Origin: Streptomyces massasporeus
Lineage (GTDB): Bacteria; Actinomycetota; Actinomycetes; Streptomycetales; Streptomycetaceae
Reading direction: 5' to 3'
DNA: 64,000 bases
NCBI RefSeq assembly: GCF_014648995.1
Contig: NZ_BMSE01000010.1
Location: forward strand, 62,001-126,000
Positions 19,676 to 30,645 of the stretch are shown piece by piece. Below the pieces are notes generated by a model, which saw only the letters and a program-made list of their open reading frames with translations, searched no databases and was not told where the DNA came from. Made by a program: the position numbers and the translations under genes. The first letter of the stretch is position 1, and the number at the start of each line of letters is the position of its first letter.

Positions 19676-19900
19676 TCAGGCCGGGTCCGGGCCCGTACGG
19701 CCTCCCTGGCGGCGCCGGCGTGCGCGGCCCGTCAGGAACGCCACCGCGCCCGCGAGGCACAGCCCGCCCGTGACGAGGGGGATCGCCATGAACCACGGGG
19801 TGTTCCACGCGCCGCCCGCATCACCGGCGTAGAGGACGCCCGTCACGATGAGGACGCTGCCCGCGAGCAGCTTTCCGGGCTGGACTTCATGACGAAGCAC
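19676..19900 (-). CDS. Small two-helix membrane protein
   Basis: 74 residues with two predicted membrane helices (KLLAGSVLIVTGVLYAG and AIPLVTGGLCLAGAVAFLTG) and a basic tail. Its start overlaps the end of the upstream PspC-domain gene by 14 bp, so the two are probably translationally coupled and function together. No family recognised. Confidence 0.75.
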   Translation of the reverse strand: MLRHEVQPGKLLAGSVLIVTGVLYAGDAGGAWNTPWFMAIPLVTGGLCLAGAVAFLTGRARRRRQGGRTGPDPA

Positions 19901-21341
19901 GGGTCACCTCCGCCTGTCCCATGCCGACCTGGAGGTCCAGGTCGATGGTGCCGGACTTCTCGACGCCCTTGGCGGGGGAGAGGGTGATCTCCTTGTGCCG
20001 TCCAGGCTGCACGTCCACGTCCTTCGGGTCGTCGCCCGGCAGTTGGAGGTCGCCGATGCCCACCTCGACGTCCAGCCGCACCGTCACGTCCTGGGGCACG
20101 AGCACTCTGAGCTTGCCCATGCCGACCTCCGCCTGTGTCGTCACCGTCTGCTTCCCGGACACGTCCAGCCTGCTCAGATCCAGCGTGCCGACACCGGTTC
20201 CCAGGTCGTAGCGCGGCCGTACGTCCGCCACCGTGGCGGGCTGCCAGGTGGTGCGCGCCCAGTGGGTGTCGATGTCCTTGGGCAGGGCCGCCGCACCCGC
20301 GAGCAGGCCGGCCGTGAGGATCGCCAGGAAGATCGAGCCCGCGCCGGTCCGGCCCAGGAAGGCGCTGACGGCTATGCCCAGGCCCAGGACGGCGAGCGCG
20401 CAGGCCAGGCCCGTCTGCAGGCTGGTGCCGAGCGGATGCCCGTCCCAGGTGCGGCTCGTGCCCAGGGCTCCCGCGAGCAGGGCCAGCAGGAAGACCCAGC
20501 CGCCGATCCACCGCGGGCCGCGCGGCCGGGGCGGCTGGGGGCGCCGGGCCGATATGTCCTCGCGTGCGCCGGGCCGGGTGCCGAGGCTGATGTTGACGGC
20601 CGCGGCGACATCGAGGTCGTGGGTGTCGCGAGGGCCCCACAGATAGCCCGTGCCGCCGATGTGGGTGCCGTCCTTGACGATCGGGTCGCGCCACCAGGAG
20701 GGCGTGGTCAGGAGCACCGGCGGCGCCTGGGGCTCCGGCGGGGCGTCGGCCGCGGCCTGCGCGGCCAGGGGGTCGGGGCTGGGGGCGCCGCGCTGACGCG
20801 ACCAGTAGCCGGCGCCCGCGAGGAGCAGGGAGAGGACGACGGCGAAGGTCAGCACCCCGCCGTTGTTCAGCATGGTCAGGAACACCCCGCAGCCGACCAG
20901 CGCGAACAGCACGGCCGCCAGGGCCTGGCCGTCGACCCGGCCGGTGAGCAGCTTGCGGACCTCGTTCTCCTCCTCGTCGTCGGACGGGACGAAGAGCCAG
21001 GCGAAGCCGTAGAAGATGAGGCCGATGCCGCCGGTGGCGGAGAGCACGGCGAGGGTGATGCGGAAGATCACCGGGTCCATGTCGCACTGCCGCCCGAGCC
21101 CGGCACAGACGCCGGCCAGGGTCTTGTGGCGGCGGTCGCGGCGGAAGGCGTGGGGCGGCCCGGCCGGGGCGGCGTCCTCGGCGGGGGCGGCCGTACCGGG
21201 TGCTCCTCCCTGTTCTCCCGCGCCCGCCCGCCCGGGTGCGGAGCCCGCGGCGGGCGCGGCATCCTGCGGCCCGGCGCCCGGAGCGGGGCGTGGGCCGGAG
21301 CCGGGTCCCGGACCCGTCGCGGCGTGCTCGTGATCGGTCAT
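19887..21341 (-). CDS. PspC-domain membrane protein with LiaF-like C-terminus
   Basis: 484 residues. A Pro/Gly/Ala-rich N-terminus of about 65 residues leads to a PspC domain (HKTLAGVCAGLGRQCDMDP through FYGFAWLFVP), then further membrane helices and a soluble C-terminus of repeating beta strands (VGMGKLRVLVP, VGIGDLQLPG, VGMGQAEV) as in LiaF/DUF2154 proteins. LiaF-like proteins inhibit a partner LiaS-type sensor kinase until the envelope is stressed. The divergent neighbour is exactly such a kinase, also with a PspC domain, so a LiaFSR-like unit is inferred. ATG 21341. Confidence 0.87.
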   Translation of the reverse strand: MTDHEHAATGPGPGSGPRPAPGAGPQDAAPAAGSAPGRAGAGEQGGAPGTAAPAEDAAPAGPPHAFRRDRRHKTLAGVCAGLGRQCDMDPVIFRITLAVLSATGGIGLIFYGFAWLFVPSDDEEENEVRKLLTGRVDGQALAAVLFALVGCGVFLTMLNNGGVLTFAVVLSLLLAGAGYWSRQRGAPSPDPLAAQAAADAPPEPQAPPVLLTTPSWWRDPIVKDGTHIGGTGYLWGPRDTHDLDVAAAVNISLGTRPGAREDISARRPQPPRPRGPRWIGGWVFLLALLAGALGTSRTWDGHPLGTSLQTGLACALAVLGLGIAVSAFLGRTGAGSIFLAILTAGLLAGAAALPKDIDTHWARTTWQPATVADVRPRYDLGTGVGTLDLSRLDVSGKQTVTTQAEVGMGKLRVLVPQDVTVRLDVEVGIGDLQLPGDDPKDVDVQPGRHKEITLSPAKGVEKSGTIDLDLQVGMGQAEVTRASS

Positions 21342-21518
21342 GGGTCCATGGTGACGGGCGCGGCGCCCGGGCGGGAGTCGGAACGACCCTGGCCGGACCC
21401 TGATATCGGCCCTGAGAGACCGCTCGGGAAGCGTTCGAGGGGCGGTCCGCGGAGATCAGGGGAGCTCTAGGGGTCGACCCTGATGCTCCGGCCTTCCGCA
21501 CGTGTGACCATCAATGGC

Positions 21519-22811
21519 ATGTCGGAAGCCGCAGCAGCGCCACTCGCCGAACCGCGGCCGCCGCGCAAGCTCTACCGCAGCAGTGACGGACGCTGGCTCG
21601 GGGGCGTGGCGCGGGGCCTCGCCGGGCATCTCGGGCTGCCCGTGATCTGGGTGCGGCTGGTCTTCGTCGGCCTGTTCATGGCCGACGGCCTCGGCGCGCT
21701 GCTGTACGCCGCGTTCTGGTTCTTCGTCCCGCTCGGCGTCGGCGGTGTCGAGGCGCAGAAGCCGCCGTCGCCCCTGACCGCGGAGACCTCGTCCGACGGC
21801 CGGCGCAGGCTCGTCGCGCGCAGACCCGACAAGGGCCAGATCGTGGCCCTGCTCCTCATGGTCGTGGTGGCCATGGTCTTCGTGGGCAATGTGAACCTCA
21901 GCGGCGGAGCCAGGGCGTACCTCTGGCCGATGGTGTTCGTCGGCGCGGGTGTCGCCCTGGTCTGGCGGCAGGCGGACAACGCCCGCCGGGCCCGCTGGGC
22001 CGAGGTCGGCCGCCGCCGGCGCACGGTCACGCTGCTGCGCTCGGTGGGCGGCGTGCTGCTGGTGACGGCCGGCGTCTCCGGCATCTTCGTCCTGCAAGGG
22101 TCCGCGGCCCACCTCGGATCGGTCCTCCAGGCGGCCCTCGCGGTCCTGGTCGGGATAACGCTGCTCGCGGGGCCGTATCTGGTGCGCATGACGCAGGACC
22201 TCTCCGAGGAGCGCCTGATGCGCATCCGTGCCCAGGAGCGCGCTGAGGTCGCCGCCCATGTGCACGACTCGGTGCTGCACACCCTCACCCTGATACAGCG
22301 CAACGCGGAGAACGCGAACGAGGTCCGCCGCCTGGCCCGCGCCCAGGAGCGCGACCTGCGCACCTGGCTCTACAAGCCCGAGGGCACCGGCAAGGACGAG
22401 GCCGACGAGCCCACCACCCTCGCCGACGCCGTCCGGCGCAACGCGGCCGAGGTGGAGGACAAGCACGGCGTGCCCATCGAGGTCGTGGTCGTGGGCGACT
22501 GCCCGCTCGACGAGAGGATCTCCGCGCAGATGCAGGCCGCGCGGGAAGCAATGGTGAACGCCGCCAAGTACGGTGGCGAGGGCGGCGCCGTACAGGTCTT
22601 CGCCGAGGTCGAGGGGAAGACGGTCTTCGTGTCCGTCCGGGACCGCGGCCCCGGCTTCGACCTCGGCTCGATACCCGCCGACCGGATGGGTGTCAGAGAA
22701 TCGATCATCGGCCGCATGGAGCGCAACGGCGGCACGGCGCGGCTGCGCGCGGTGCCGGACGGCGGCACGGAGGTCGAGCTGGAGATGGAGAGGGCGGAGA
22801 AGACGTCATGA
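21519..22811 (+). CDS. Sensor histidine kinase with N-terminal PspC domain
   Basis: 430 residues. An N-terminal PspC domain (DGRWLGGVARGLAGHLGLPV) precedes several membrane helices, a HisKA_3 dimerisation helix with the phosphoacceptor His249 in HDSVLH, and a HATPase domain (MVNAAKYGGEGG, VRDRGPGFDLG). This is the DesK/LiaS type. ATG 21519 (MSEAAAAP) is chosen over the CTG-rich upstream frame. It overlaps the response regulator gene by 4 bp, so the two are coupled. It faces a PspC/LiaF-like protein across 177 bp. Confidence 0.92.
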   Translation: MSEAAAAPLAEPRPPRKLYRSSDGRWLGGVARGLAGHLGLPVIWVRLVFVGLFMADGLGALLYAAFWFFVPLGVGGVEAQKPPSPLTAETSSDGRRRLVARRPDKGQIVALLLMVVVAMVFVGNVNLSGGARAYLWPMVFVGAGVALVWRQADNARRARWAEVGRRRRTVTLLRSVGGVLLVTAGVSGIFVLQGSAAHLGSVLQAALAVLVGITLLAGPYLVRMTQDLSEERLMRIRAQERAEVAAHVHDSVLHTLTLIQRNAENANEVRRLARAQERDLRTWLYKPEGTGKDEADEPTTLADAVRRNAAEVEDKHGVPIEVVVVGDCPLDERISAQMQAAREAMVNAAKYGGEGGAVQVFAEVEGKTVFVSVRDRGPGFDLGSIPADRMGVRESIIGRMERNGGTARLRAVPDGGTEVELEMERAEKTS

Positions 22812-23548
22812 GCGACCCGACCGAGGCGAACGGTACGGCGGGATCGGCGGAGGCGGCCGGACCCGCGGAGTCGGGCGGCGGCCCCGGGCGTCACGTGCGC
22901 GTGGTCCTCGTGGACGACCACCGCATGTTCCGCACGGGGGTCCAGGCCGAGATCGGACAGACCGAGCAGACCGGAGTCGAGGTCGTCGGCGAGGCCGCGG
23001 ACGTCGACCAGGCCGTCACGGTCATCACCGCGACCCGGCCCGAGGTGGTCCTCCTCGACGTGCACCTGCCGGGCGGGGGCGGCGTGGAAGTGCTGCGCCG
23101 CTGCGCCCCGTTGATGGGCGACGCCGAGCAGCCGGTCCGCTTCCTCGCGCTGTCCGTGTCGGACGCGGCGGAGGACGTGATCGGCGTGATCCGCGGCGGG
23201 GCCCGCGGGTACGTCACCAAGACGATCACCGGCACGGACCTCGTGAACTCCGTCTTCCGCGTCCAGGAGGGCGACGCGGTCTTCTCCCCGCGCCTCGCCG
23301 GCTTCGTCCTGGACGCCTTCGCCTCCACGGACGCGCCGCCGGTCGACGAGGACCTGGACCGCCTGACCCAGCGCGAGCGCGAGGTGCTGCGGCTCATCGC
23401 GCGGGGCTACGCGTACAAGGAGATCGCCAAGCAGCTGTACATCTCGGTGAAGACGGTCGAGTCGCACGTCTCGGCGGTGCTGCGCAAGCTCCAGCTCTCC
23501 AACCGGCACGAGCTGACGCGCTGGGCGACGGCTCGCCGGCTGGTGTGA
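22808..23548 (+). CDS. NarL/LuxR-family response regulator
   Basis: 246 residues: receiver domain with acidic pair DD at residues 36-37 and phosphoacceptor Asp84 (LLDVHLPG), then a LuxR helix-turn-helix (LTQREREVLRLIARGYAYKEIA ... SVKTVESHVSAVLRKL). A 28-residue Ala/Gly/Glu-rich N-terminal extension precedes the receiver. It shares ATGA with the sensor kinase gene upstream and is its obvious partner. Likely target is the divergent PspC/LiaF-like operon, an inference from the arrangement. Confidence 0.93.
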   Translation: MSDPTEANGTAGSAEAAGPAESGGGPGRHVRVVLVDDHRMFRTGVQAEIGQTEQTGVEVVGEAADVDQAVTVITATRPEVVLLDVHLPGGGGVEVLRRCAPLMGDAEQPVRFLALSVSDAAEDVIGVIRGGARGYVTKTITGTDLVNSVFRVQEGDAVFSPRLAGFVLDAFASTDAPPVDEDLDRLTQREREVLRLIARGYAYKEIAKQLYISVKTVESHVSAVLRKLQLSNRHELTRWATARRLV

Positions 23549-23615
23549 CGCGGGGCGGGTGGGTCCACGCCCGGCCCGCCCGCTCACACCACCCGGACCG
23601 GCCCGCCCCCCTCGC

Positions 23616-24674
23616 TCACACCACCCGCGTCGCCCCCGCGAACGGCATCTCGTCCAGCGGGGCGACGCGTACCGGCGCGGAGGGGTTCGGCGCGTGGATC
23701 ATCCGCCCGTTGCCCACGTAGATGCCGACATGGCTGATGCCGGCGTAGAAGAAGACCAGGTCTCCGGGGAGGAGTTCGTCGCGGGAGACGCGGCGGCCGG
23801 CGGCGATCTGGGAGTACGTCGTGCGGGGCAGAGAGACGCCCGCGGCGCGGTACGCGGCCTGGACGAGGCCCGAGCAGTCGAAGGCGTTCGGGCCGGTGGC
23901 GCCCCAGACGTAGGGGCTGCCGAGCTTCTGGTAGGCGTAGGAGACGGCCGCGGCGGCGCGGGAGTTGGGCGCCTGGGCCGAGGCGGAGCCGGGGGCCGCG
24001 AGGGTGTCCCGCGCGCCCGTCGAGCGCGAGGCGCGGTCGGGCGATGAGCCCAGCCGGGAACGTTCCTGCACGCCGAGTCGGGACAGCAGCTGCCGCGCCG
24101 AGCCCAGCTTGCCGGTGATCGTCTTCTTGTGCTGCTTCAGCTCCGTCTGCCGAGACTTCAGCGAGGTCAGCTCGATGTGGGCGGCCCCGCGCAGCTGCTC
24201 GATCTCCCGCAGCTGCCTGCGTACGTCCGCGACGGCGGCGTTCTGCCGGTTGCCGGTCCGCTCCACGAACTCGGCGTTCTCGAGATACCGGTCGGGGTCG
24301 TCGGACAGGGCGAGCTGCACCGCGGGGTCGAGGCCCCCGGCGCGGTACTGCGCGGCGGCGACCGAACCGAGGGCGTCGCGGGCGGAGTTGAGCCGCTCCT
24401 CCTTGCGCGCCGCCTGGTCCTGGAGGTCCTTCAGCCGCTGCCCGGCCGCCTCGGCCTTCTCCTTCGCGCCGTTGTACTTCTCGGTGGCGACCTCCGCCTC
24501 CTGGTACAGCTCGTCCACCTTGGCCTTGATCTGGGCGGGACTGAGCTGTGGTTCGGCGTGTCCGGTGCCGTCGAAGCCCGTCGCCGTCGCCGCGCCCGCG
24601 AGGGCGATCGTGGCGGCCGTACGGGCCTTGCTGCCACCCGTCGAGCGCTGTCGGGGCTTGCGGTGCGCTGCCAC
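23616..24674 (-). CDS. NlpC/P60 cell-wall hydrolase
   Basis: 352 residues. A secretion signal, a coiled-coil segment rich in Glu/Lys/Ala (residues about 45-190), a linker and a C-terminal NlpC/P60 domain with the catalytic Cys in FDCSGLVQAA and His in SHVGIYVGNGRMIH. Such enzymes cut gamma-D-Glu to diamino acid bonds in peptidoglycan. GTG 24674 is chosen because the residues that follow (VAAHRKPR) align with the start of the paralogue at 27614 (MASHRKSR). Unlike that paralogue, no c-di-AMP riboswitch is recognisable upstream. Confidence 0.9.
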   Translation of the reverse strand: MAAHRKPRQRSTGGSKARTAATIALAGAATATGFDGTGHAEPQLSPAQIKAKVDELYQEAEVATEKYNGAKEKAEAAGQRLKDLQDQAARKEERLNSARDALGSVAAAQYRAGGLDPAVQLALSDDPDRYLENAEFVERTGNRQNAAVADVRRQLREIEQLRGAAHIELTSLKSRQTELKQHKKTITGKLGSARQLLSRLGVQERSRLGSSPDRASRSTGARDTLAAPGSASAQAPNSRAAAAVSYAYQKLGSPYVWGATGPNAFDCSGLVQAAYRAAGVSLPRTTYSQIAAGRRVSRDELLPGDLVFFYAGISHVGIYVGNGRMIHAPNPSAPVRVAPLDEMPFAGATRVV

Positions 24675-25093
24675 CTGGAGGCCACGTCCTTTCCTCGACC
24701 GCCGGGGGTGCGTGCGGCCGCCGGGGGGAGCGGACGGGCGGCCTGCGCGTCCGGCGACGGCCCGCACAGGGGGAGCGGATCGCCGCCGGACTTTCGGCGG
24801 TGGTGTCCGACTGCCGCCCCTGGCCCGGGCGGCGGTGGGGAGCCGGGCACCTGGTGGAGGACGCTAAATGTCGCCGTACCGGGCCCGTGGCGGGTGTGCG
24901 GAAGTGATGTGAGAGGACCGACGGTGACCGTATGCGACCGTGGGTCCACCGAGGCGCCGTCTACTTCACTCAGCGTGATGACCGATACGCCGGATTCTGA
25001 GCGAGTGACCGTGATCGGGTGCTATGGGGCGCATTTATGCATCAGTGGGCCGGTGTCGGGTGCCCCCGGAGCCCCTGATTAGGCTCCGGCCTC
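24675..25093. other. Intergenic region between divergent genes
   Basis: About 420 bp holding the promoters of the NlpC/P60 gene (minus) and a small membrane protein (plus). A TAGGCT -10-like hexamer at 25080-25085 is 8 bp before the ATG at 25094. A run GGTCACCGTCGGTCC and near-repeats of cggtcaNNNcgctNag on the minus strand between 24920 and 25010 could bind a regulator. A GCATTTATGC palindrome lies at 25031-25040. No aptamer fold or gene is recognised. Confidence 0.4.
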
Positions 25094-25447
25094 ATGGACG
25101 TACTCATCCACCTCTTCGTCGGCCTCCACATCATCGGCATCGCCTCGCTCCTGGGTGGCTTCCTCACCCAGATGAAGGCGATGGGCGAGGGTACCGCCCG
25201 CTTCATCCCCGCGATGCTGCACGGCGCGCTCACGATGCTGGTCACCGGGGTGATTCTGGTCGGCCTCAACCAGGCGGACGACCAGTCCGTGAACAACGTG
25301 AAGATCGGCGTGAAGCTGGCCCTGCTGATCGTGATCCTCGGCCTGGTCTACGTGAAGCGGGACGACGAGAAGGTGGACAAGGGCCTCTTCGGCCTGGTGG
25401 GTCTGCTGACCACGGCGAACATCTTCATCGCCGTCCTCTGGACCTGA
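25094..25447 (+). CDS. Small four-helix membrane protein
   Basis: 117 residues with about four hydrophobic helices: HLFVGLHIIGIASLLGGFLT, MLHGALTMLVTGVILVGL, LALLIVILGLVYV and LVGLLTTANIFIAVLW. A conserved actinobacterial integral membrane protein of unknown role. Its last 23 bp overlap the 3' end of the convergent TDT-like gene. Confidence 0.82.
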   Translation: MDVLIHLFVGLHIIGIASLLGGFLTQMKAMGEGTARFIPAMLHGALTMLVTGVILVGLNQADDQSVNNVKIGVKLALLIVILGLVYVKRDDEKVDKGLFGLVGLLTTANIFIAVLWT

Positions 25448-26366
25448 CCCGGGAGCGACGGGAGCCGGCCCGGGCGGCGGCGAGAGCCCAGGCCGTGCAC
25501 CCGAGCCAGGCGGCCACCGCGATCCACAGCAGCACCTCCCCGGCGGCGTCGAGCCAGGCGACGTCGAGCGCGGCGGCGACCGCCAGGGTGGCCGTGGCGG
25601 TCACCACCGCGGCGAACACGGTCGCCCAGCGCCGCACGTCGTAGTGGTGCCGGGGCCAGAACAGCTCGGCCAGGAGCAGGGCGACGCAGGCGATCAGCGC
25701 GAGCACGAGCAGCGTGACGGTCGTCGTGCGCAGGGCGCTGGTGTTCTCCTCGTTCCACAGGTACAGGCGCGAGCTGTCGGCGGCGAGGAGTTTCGCCCCG
25801 GCCATGGAGGAGACGGCGAGGGCGCCGGCCGCGAGCCAGTGGTCCCCGCGCCCCTCCTCCACCTGCCGGGGCTGGAAGCGGAACAGGGCGAAGCAGTAGA
25901 GGGCGAGCCCCAGCCAGAACAGCACCAGGGCCGCGTGGGCGAGCCAGGCCGCCGAGTCCGCCGCGGCGAGCGTCGCGCCGAGCACGGCGAGCCCTTCGGT
26001 GGCCACACAGCGCAGGAACACCGTTCCGCGCCGCCCCTGGGCCTCCGCGGTGAGCAGCACCGCCCAGAGCAGCACGGCGAGGGCCAGCAGGGCTTCGGCG
26101 AGGGGCTGCCGGCCGGCCGCGGAGAAGCCGGTGCCGAGGACGGCGGTCGCCGCCACGGTGGTGAGCGCGGCCGGCGTCTCCGCCCGCCACGCGCCGTGCC
26201 TCCGCTGGGCGAGGCCCGCGGCCGCCACCAGCCAGGCCGCGCAGGCCAGGCCGAGGGTGATGCGGGAGAGGACTGCGTACCCCGCCGAGTCGAGACCGAC
26301 CGACACGATGCCGGTCGCCAGCGCATACGTCGCCCACCAGGTGGCAAACGGGGAGGGACCGGACAT
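25425..26366 (-). CDS. Membrane protein resembling the TDT/SLAC1 transporter family
   Basis: 313 residues with about ten hydrophobic segments. The N-terminus (FATWWATYALATGIVSVGL) resembles the opening of tellurite-resistance/C4-dicarboxylate transporters, and the NEENTSALRTTTVTLL region separates later helices. The substrate, an anion or organic acid, is not predictable. The assignment is moderate; overall divergence is high. ATG 26366. The 3' end overlaps the opposing gene by 23 bp. Confidence 0.7.
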   Translation of the reverse strand: MSGPSPFATWWATYALATGIVSVGLDSAGYAVLSRITLGLACAAWLVAAAGLAQRRHGAWRAETPAALTTVAATAVLGTGFSAAGRQPLAEALLALAVLLWAVLLTAEAQGRRGTVFLRCVATEGLAVLGATLAAADSAAWLAHAALVLFWLGLALYCFALFRFQPRQVEEGRGDHWLAAGALAVSSMAGAKLLAADSSRLYLWNEENTSALRTTTVTLLVLALIACVALLLAELFWPRHHYDVRRWATVFAAVVTATATLAVAAALDVAWLDAAGEVLLWIAVAAWLGCTAWALAAARAGSRRSRVRSRGRR

Positions 26367-26444
26367 AGCGCCGATGCTAGAGAGCGCCGCGCGGGTTACG
26401 AGAGGGGCACGCGCGTGTGCCCCTCAAAAACGTGGCGGGACTTC

Positions 26445-27614
26445 TCAGGCCGGGCGCACCACGCTGTGGATCGCGGACTCGCCGTCGTAGTAGATCGACT
26501 CCTCGCGCACGTACGTGCCGGGCTTCGGGGCGTGGATCATCATGCCGTTGCCGATGTAGATCCCGACGTGGGTGACGTCGTCGTAGAAGAAGACCAGGTC
26601 GCCGGGCCGGGCCTGGGAGAGCGGGACCGTGGTGCCGGCGTTCACCTGGTCGTAGGTCGTGCGCGGCAGGGTGACGCCCGCGGCCTTCCAGGCGGCCTGG
26701 GTGAGGCCGGAGCAGTCGTAGGAGCCGGGTCCGACCGCGCCCCACACGTACGGCTTGCCGATCTGGGCCCGGGCGAAGGCGAGCGCCTTGTCGGCCTTGG
26801 TCGCGTACGAGGAGTCGGCCGGTGCCGTCGACGAGGACGAGCCGGAGCCCGACGAGGAGGACCCGCTGCCCTGCTGCTGAGCCGCCTCCTCCTGCGCCTT
26901 CTGCTGCGCGGCCTGCTGCCGGGCCAGCTCGTCGGCCTTGCGGGCGGCCTCCGCCCGCTTCTCCTTCTCGATCGCCGCGAGCCGGGCCTTCTCCTCGGCG
27001 GTCAGCTTCGACATCAGCTCGCGCGCGTCGGCGAGCTTGCGCTGGACGGTGGCCTTGGCCGTCTTCAGGCCGTCCTGCGAGCCGGTGAGCGTCTCGAGGC
27101 TCTCGGTGGCCTCCTGGCGCTTCTTCATCGTCTCGGACTGCTGCGTGACGTAGTCGTCGACCGCGACCTTCTGGCGGCCGGTCATCCGGTCCATCAGCTG
27201 GGTCTGGTCGAAGTAGTCCTGCGGGGTGTCCGCGAGCAGGAACGTCGCGGTGTCCGGGGCGGCGGCGCCGGTGCGGTACTGGGCGGAGGCGAAGGAACCC
27301 AGCTCCTCGCGCGCCTCGTTGAGCTTCTGGGTGCGCTCGGCGACGTCGTCGAGGAGGGCGTCGACGCGCTTGCGCTGCTTCGCGGTCTTCTCCTTGGCCG
27401 CGTTGTACTTGTCGGTCGCCGACTCGGCCTGGCGGTACAGGTCGTCGACCTTCTTCTCGACTTCCTCCAGGCTGGGCTTGTCGTCGGCCGCGGGGGCGGC
27501 GTTGGCCGACTGGGACAGCAGGGCCACGGAGGTGAGGGCCGCCGTTGCGAGGGCGGGGGTCCGTATGCCTGCCACGCGCGTACCCGTAGGACGCGACTTG
27601 CGGTGCGACGCCAA
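26445..27614 (-). CDS. NlpC/P60 cell-wall hydrolase controlled by c-di-AMP riboswitch
   Basis: 389 residues: signal peptide ending near ANA-AP, a long coiled coil (residues about 45-250), a Ser/Gly linker and a C-terminal NlpC/P60 domain with catalytic Cys in YDCSGLTQAA and His in THVGIYIGNGMMIH. TTG 27614 has AAGGAG 9 nt upstream. The untranslated leader contains a clear ydaO-type riboswitch, so expression should fall when c-di-AMP is high. It is a secreted peptidoglycan endopeptidase, probably for growth, spore formation or germination, as for other riboswitch-controlled hydrolases of Streptomyces. Confidence 0.93.
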   Translation of the reverse strand: MASHRKSRPTGTRVAGIRTPALATAALTSVALLSQSANAAPAADDKPSLEEVEKKVDDLYRQAESATDKYNAAKEKTAKQRKRVDALLDDVAERTQKLNEAREELGSFASAQYRTGAAAPDTATFLLADTPQDYFDQTQLMDRMTGRQKVAVDDYVTQQSETMKKRQEATESLETLTGSQDGLKTAKATVQRKLADARELMSKLTAEEKARLAAIEKEKRAEAARKADELARQQAAQQKAQEEAAQQQGSGSSSSGSGSSSSTAPADSSYATKADKALAFARAQIGKPYVWGAVGPGSYDCSGLTQAAWKAAGVTLPRTTYDQVNAGTTVPLSQARPGDLVFFYDDVTHVGIYIGNGMMIHAPKPGTYVREESIYYDGESAIHSVVRPA

Positions 27615-27638
27615 GGGAGGCGACTCCTTCCACGTTCC

Positions 27639-27790
27639 GCCTACCGAGTTAGCTGTCGGGTTCGGGCGGGTGGTTCGGAAGGTTTGCCCTACGGCCGTCT
27701 CCGTACAGGGAGTCGGGCCGATTCACCCCAGGTTCACGGTTGGGTCCCCGGCTCCGGCTGCCGCTGCGGCGTGCCGGACTCGGCGGAGGC
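27639..27790 (-). promoter_or_regulatory. ydaO-type c-di-AMP riboswitch
   Basis: The minus-strand RNA carries the conserved blocks in order: GGGGACCCA, GGGGUGAAUC, GUAGGGCA, UUCCGAACC and CCGACAGCUAAC. A closing stem joins GCCGAGU near 27784 to ACUCGGUAGGC near 27639-27649. These match the core of the Bacillus ydaO aptamer. It lies about 25 nt before the start codon of the NlpC/P60 gene. Known members bind c-di-AMP and turn expression off. Confidence 0.93.
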
Positions 27791-28078
27791 CGCGCGGCCC
27801 GGCGACGTTCGCCGGTGGGGGTCATGCGGCCTGGTCGCACGGTAGCCAACTCGTGTGGCCCCTGTGAAGGTTGATGGGTGATATGCCCGATACATTTTCG
27901 TGACCTTACTCAAGAGCGTTGCCGAGTGTGAGCGATCGAGGGGGATTGGTCACGAGTCATCCATGATTGCGGGGGGTGTAGCAGGCCGTGATCATGCGGT
28001 CATGGAGGGCGACAATGAGCCGCCGGTCGGTCGGCGGGAGCCCCGGCGCGGGGCGATGTTCTCAGGGCGGCGGCGGGC

Positions 28079-28100
28079 TGTCAGTGGGGCGCCCTAGACT
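28079..28100 (+). promoter_or_regulatory. RecA-NDp (PafBC-type) DNA-damage promoter of pcrA
   Basis: TGTCAGTG (28079-28086), eight bases, then TAGACT (28095-28100). This fits the published motif tTGTCRGTG-N8-TAnnnT except for C instead of T at the first position. The ATG of pcrA is 10 bp beyond the -10. UvrD/PcrA-type helicases are expected members of this regulon. Confidence 0.8.
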
Positions 28101-28109
28101 CGGAGAGCG

Positions 28110-30587
<2,478 letters not shown>

Positions 30588-30608
30588 CGCCCTGAGATGT
30601 GCCGGTGA

Positions 30609-30635
30609 GCCCCTGTCCGCTCGACGGACGGGGGC
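30609..30635. terminator. Bidirectional intrinsic terminator
   Basis: Stem gcccctgtccg (30609-30619) with cggacgggggc (30625-30635), one G-U pair, 5-nt loop. It lies between convergent pcrA and the M23 peptidase gene. Confidence 0.8.
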
Positions 30636-30645
30636 TGCCGGGACG

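Noticed and set aside
24675..25020. A second c-di-AMP riboswitch before the other NlpC/P60 gene
   Set aside because: The conserved blocks GGGGUGAAUC, GUAGGGCA and CAGCUAAC are all missing.
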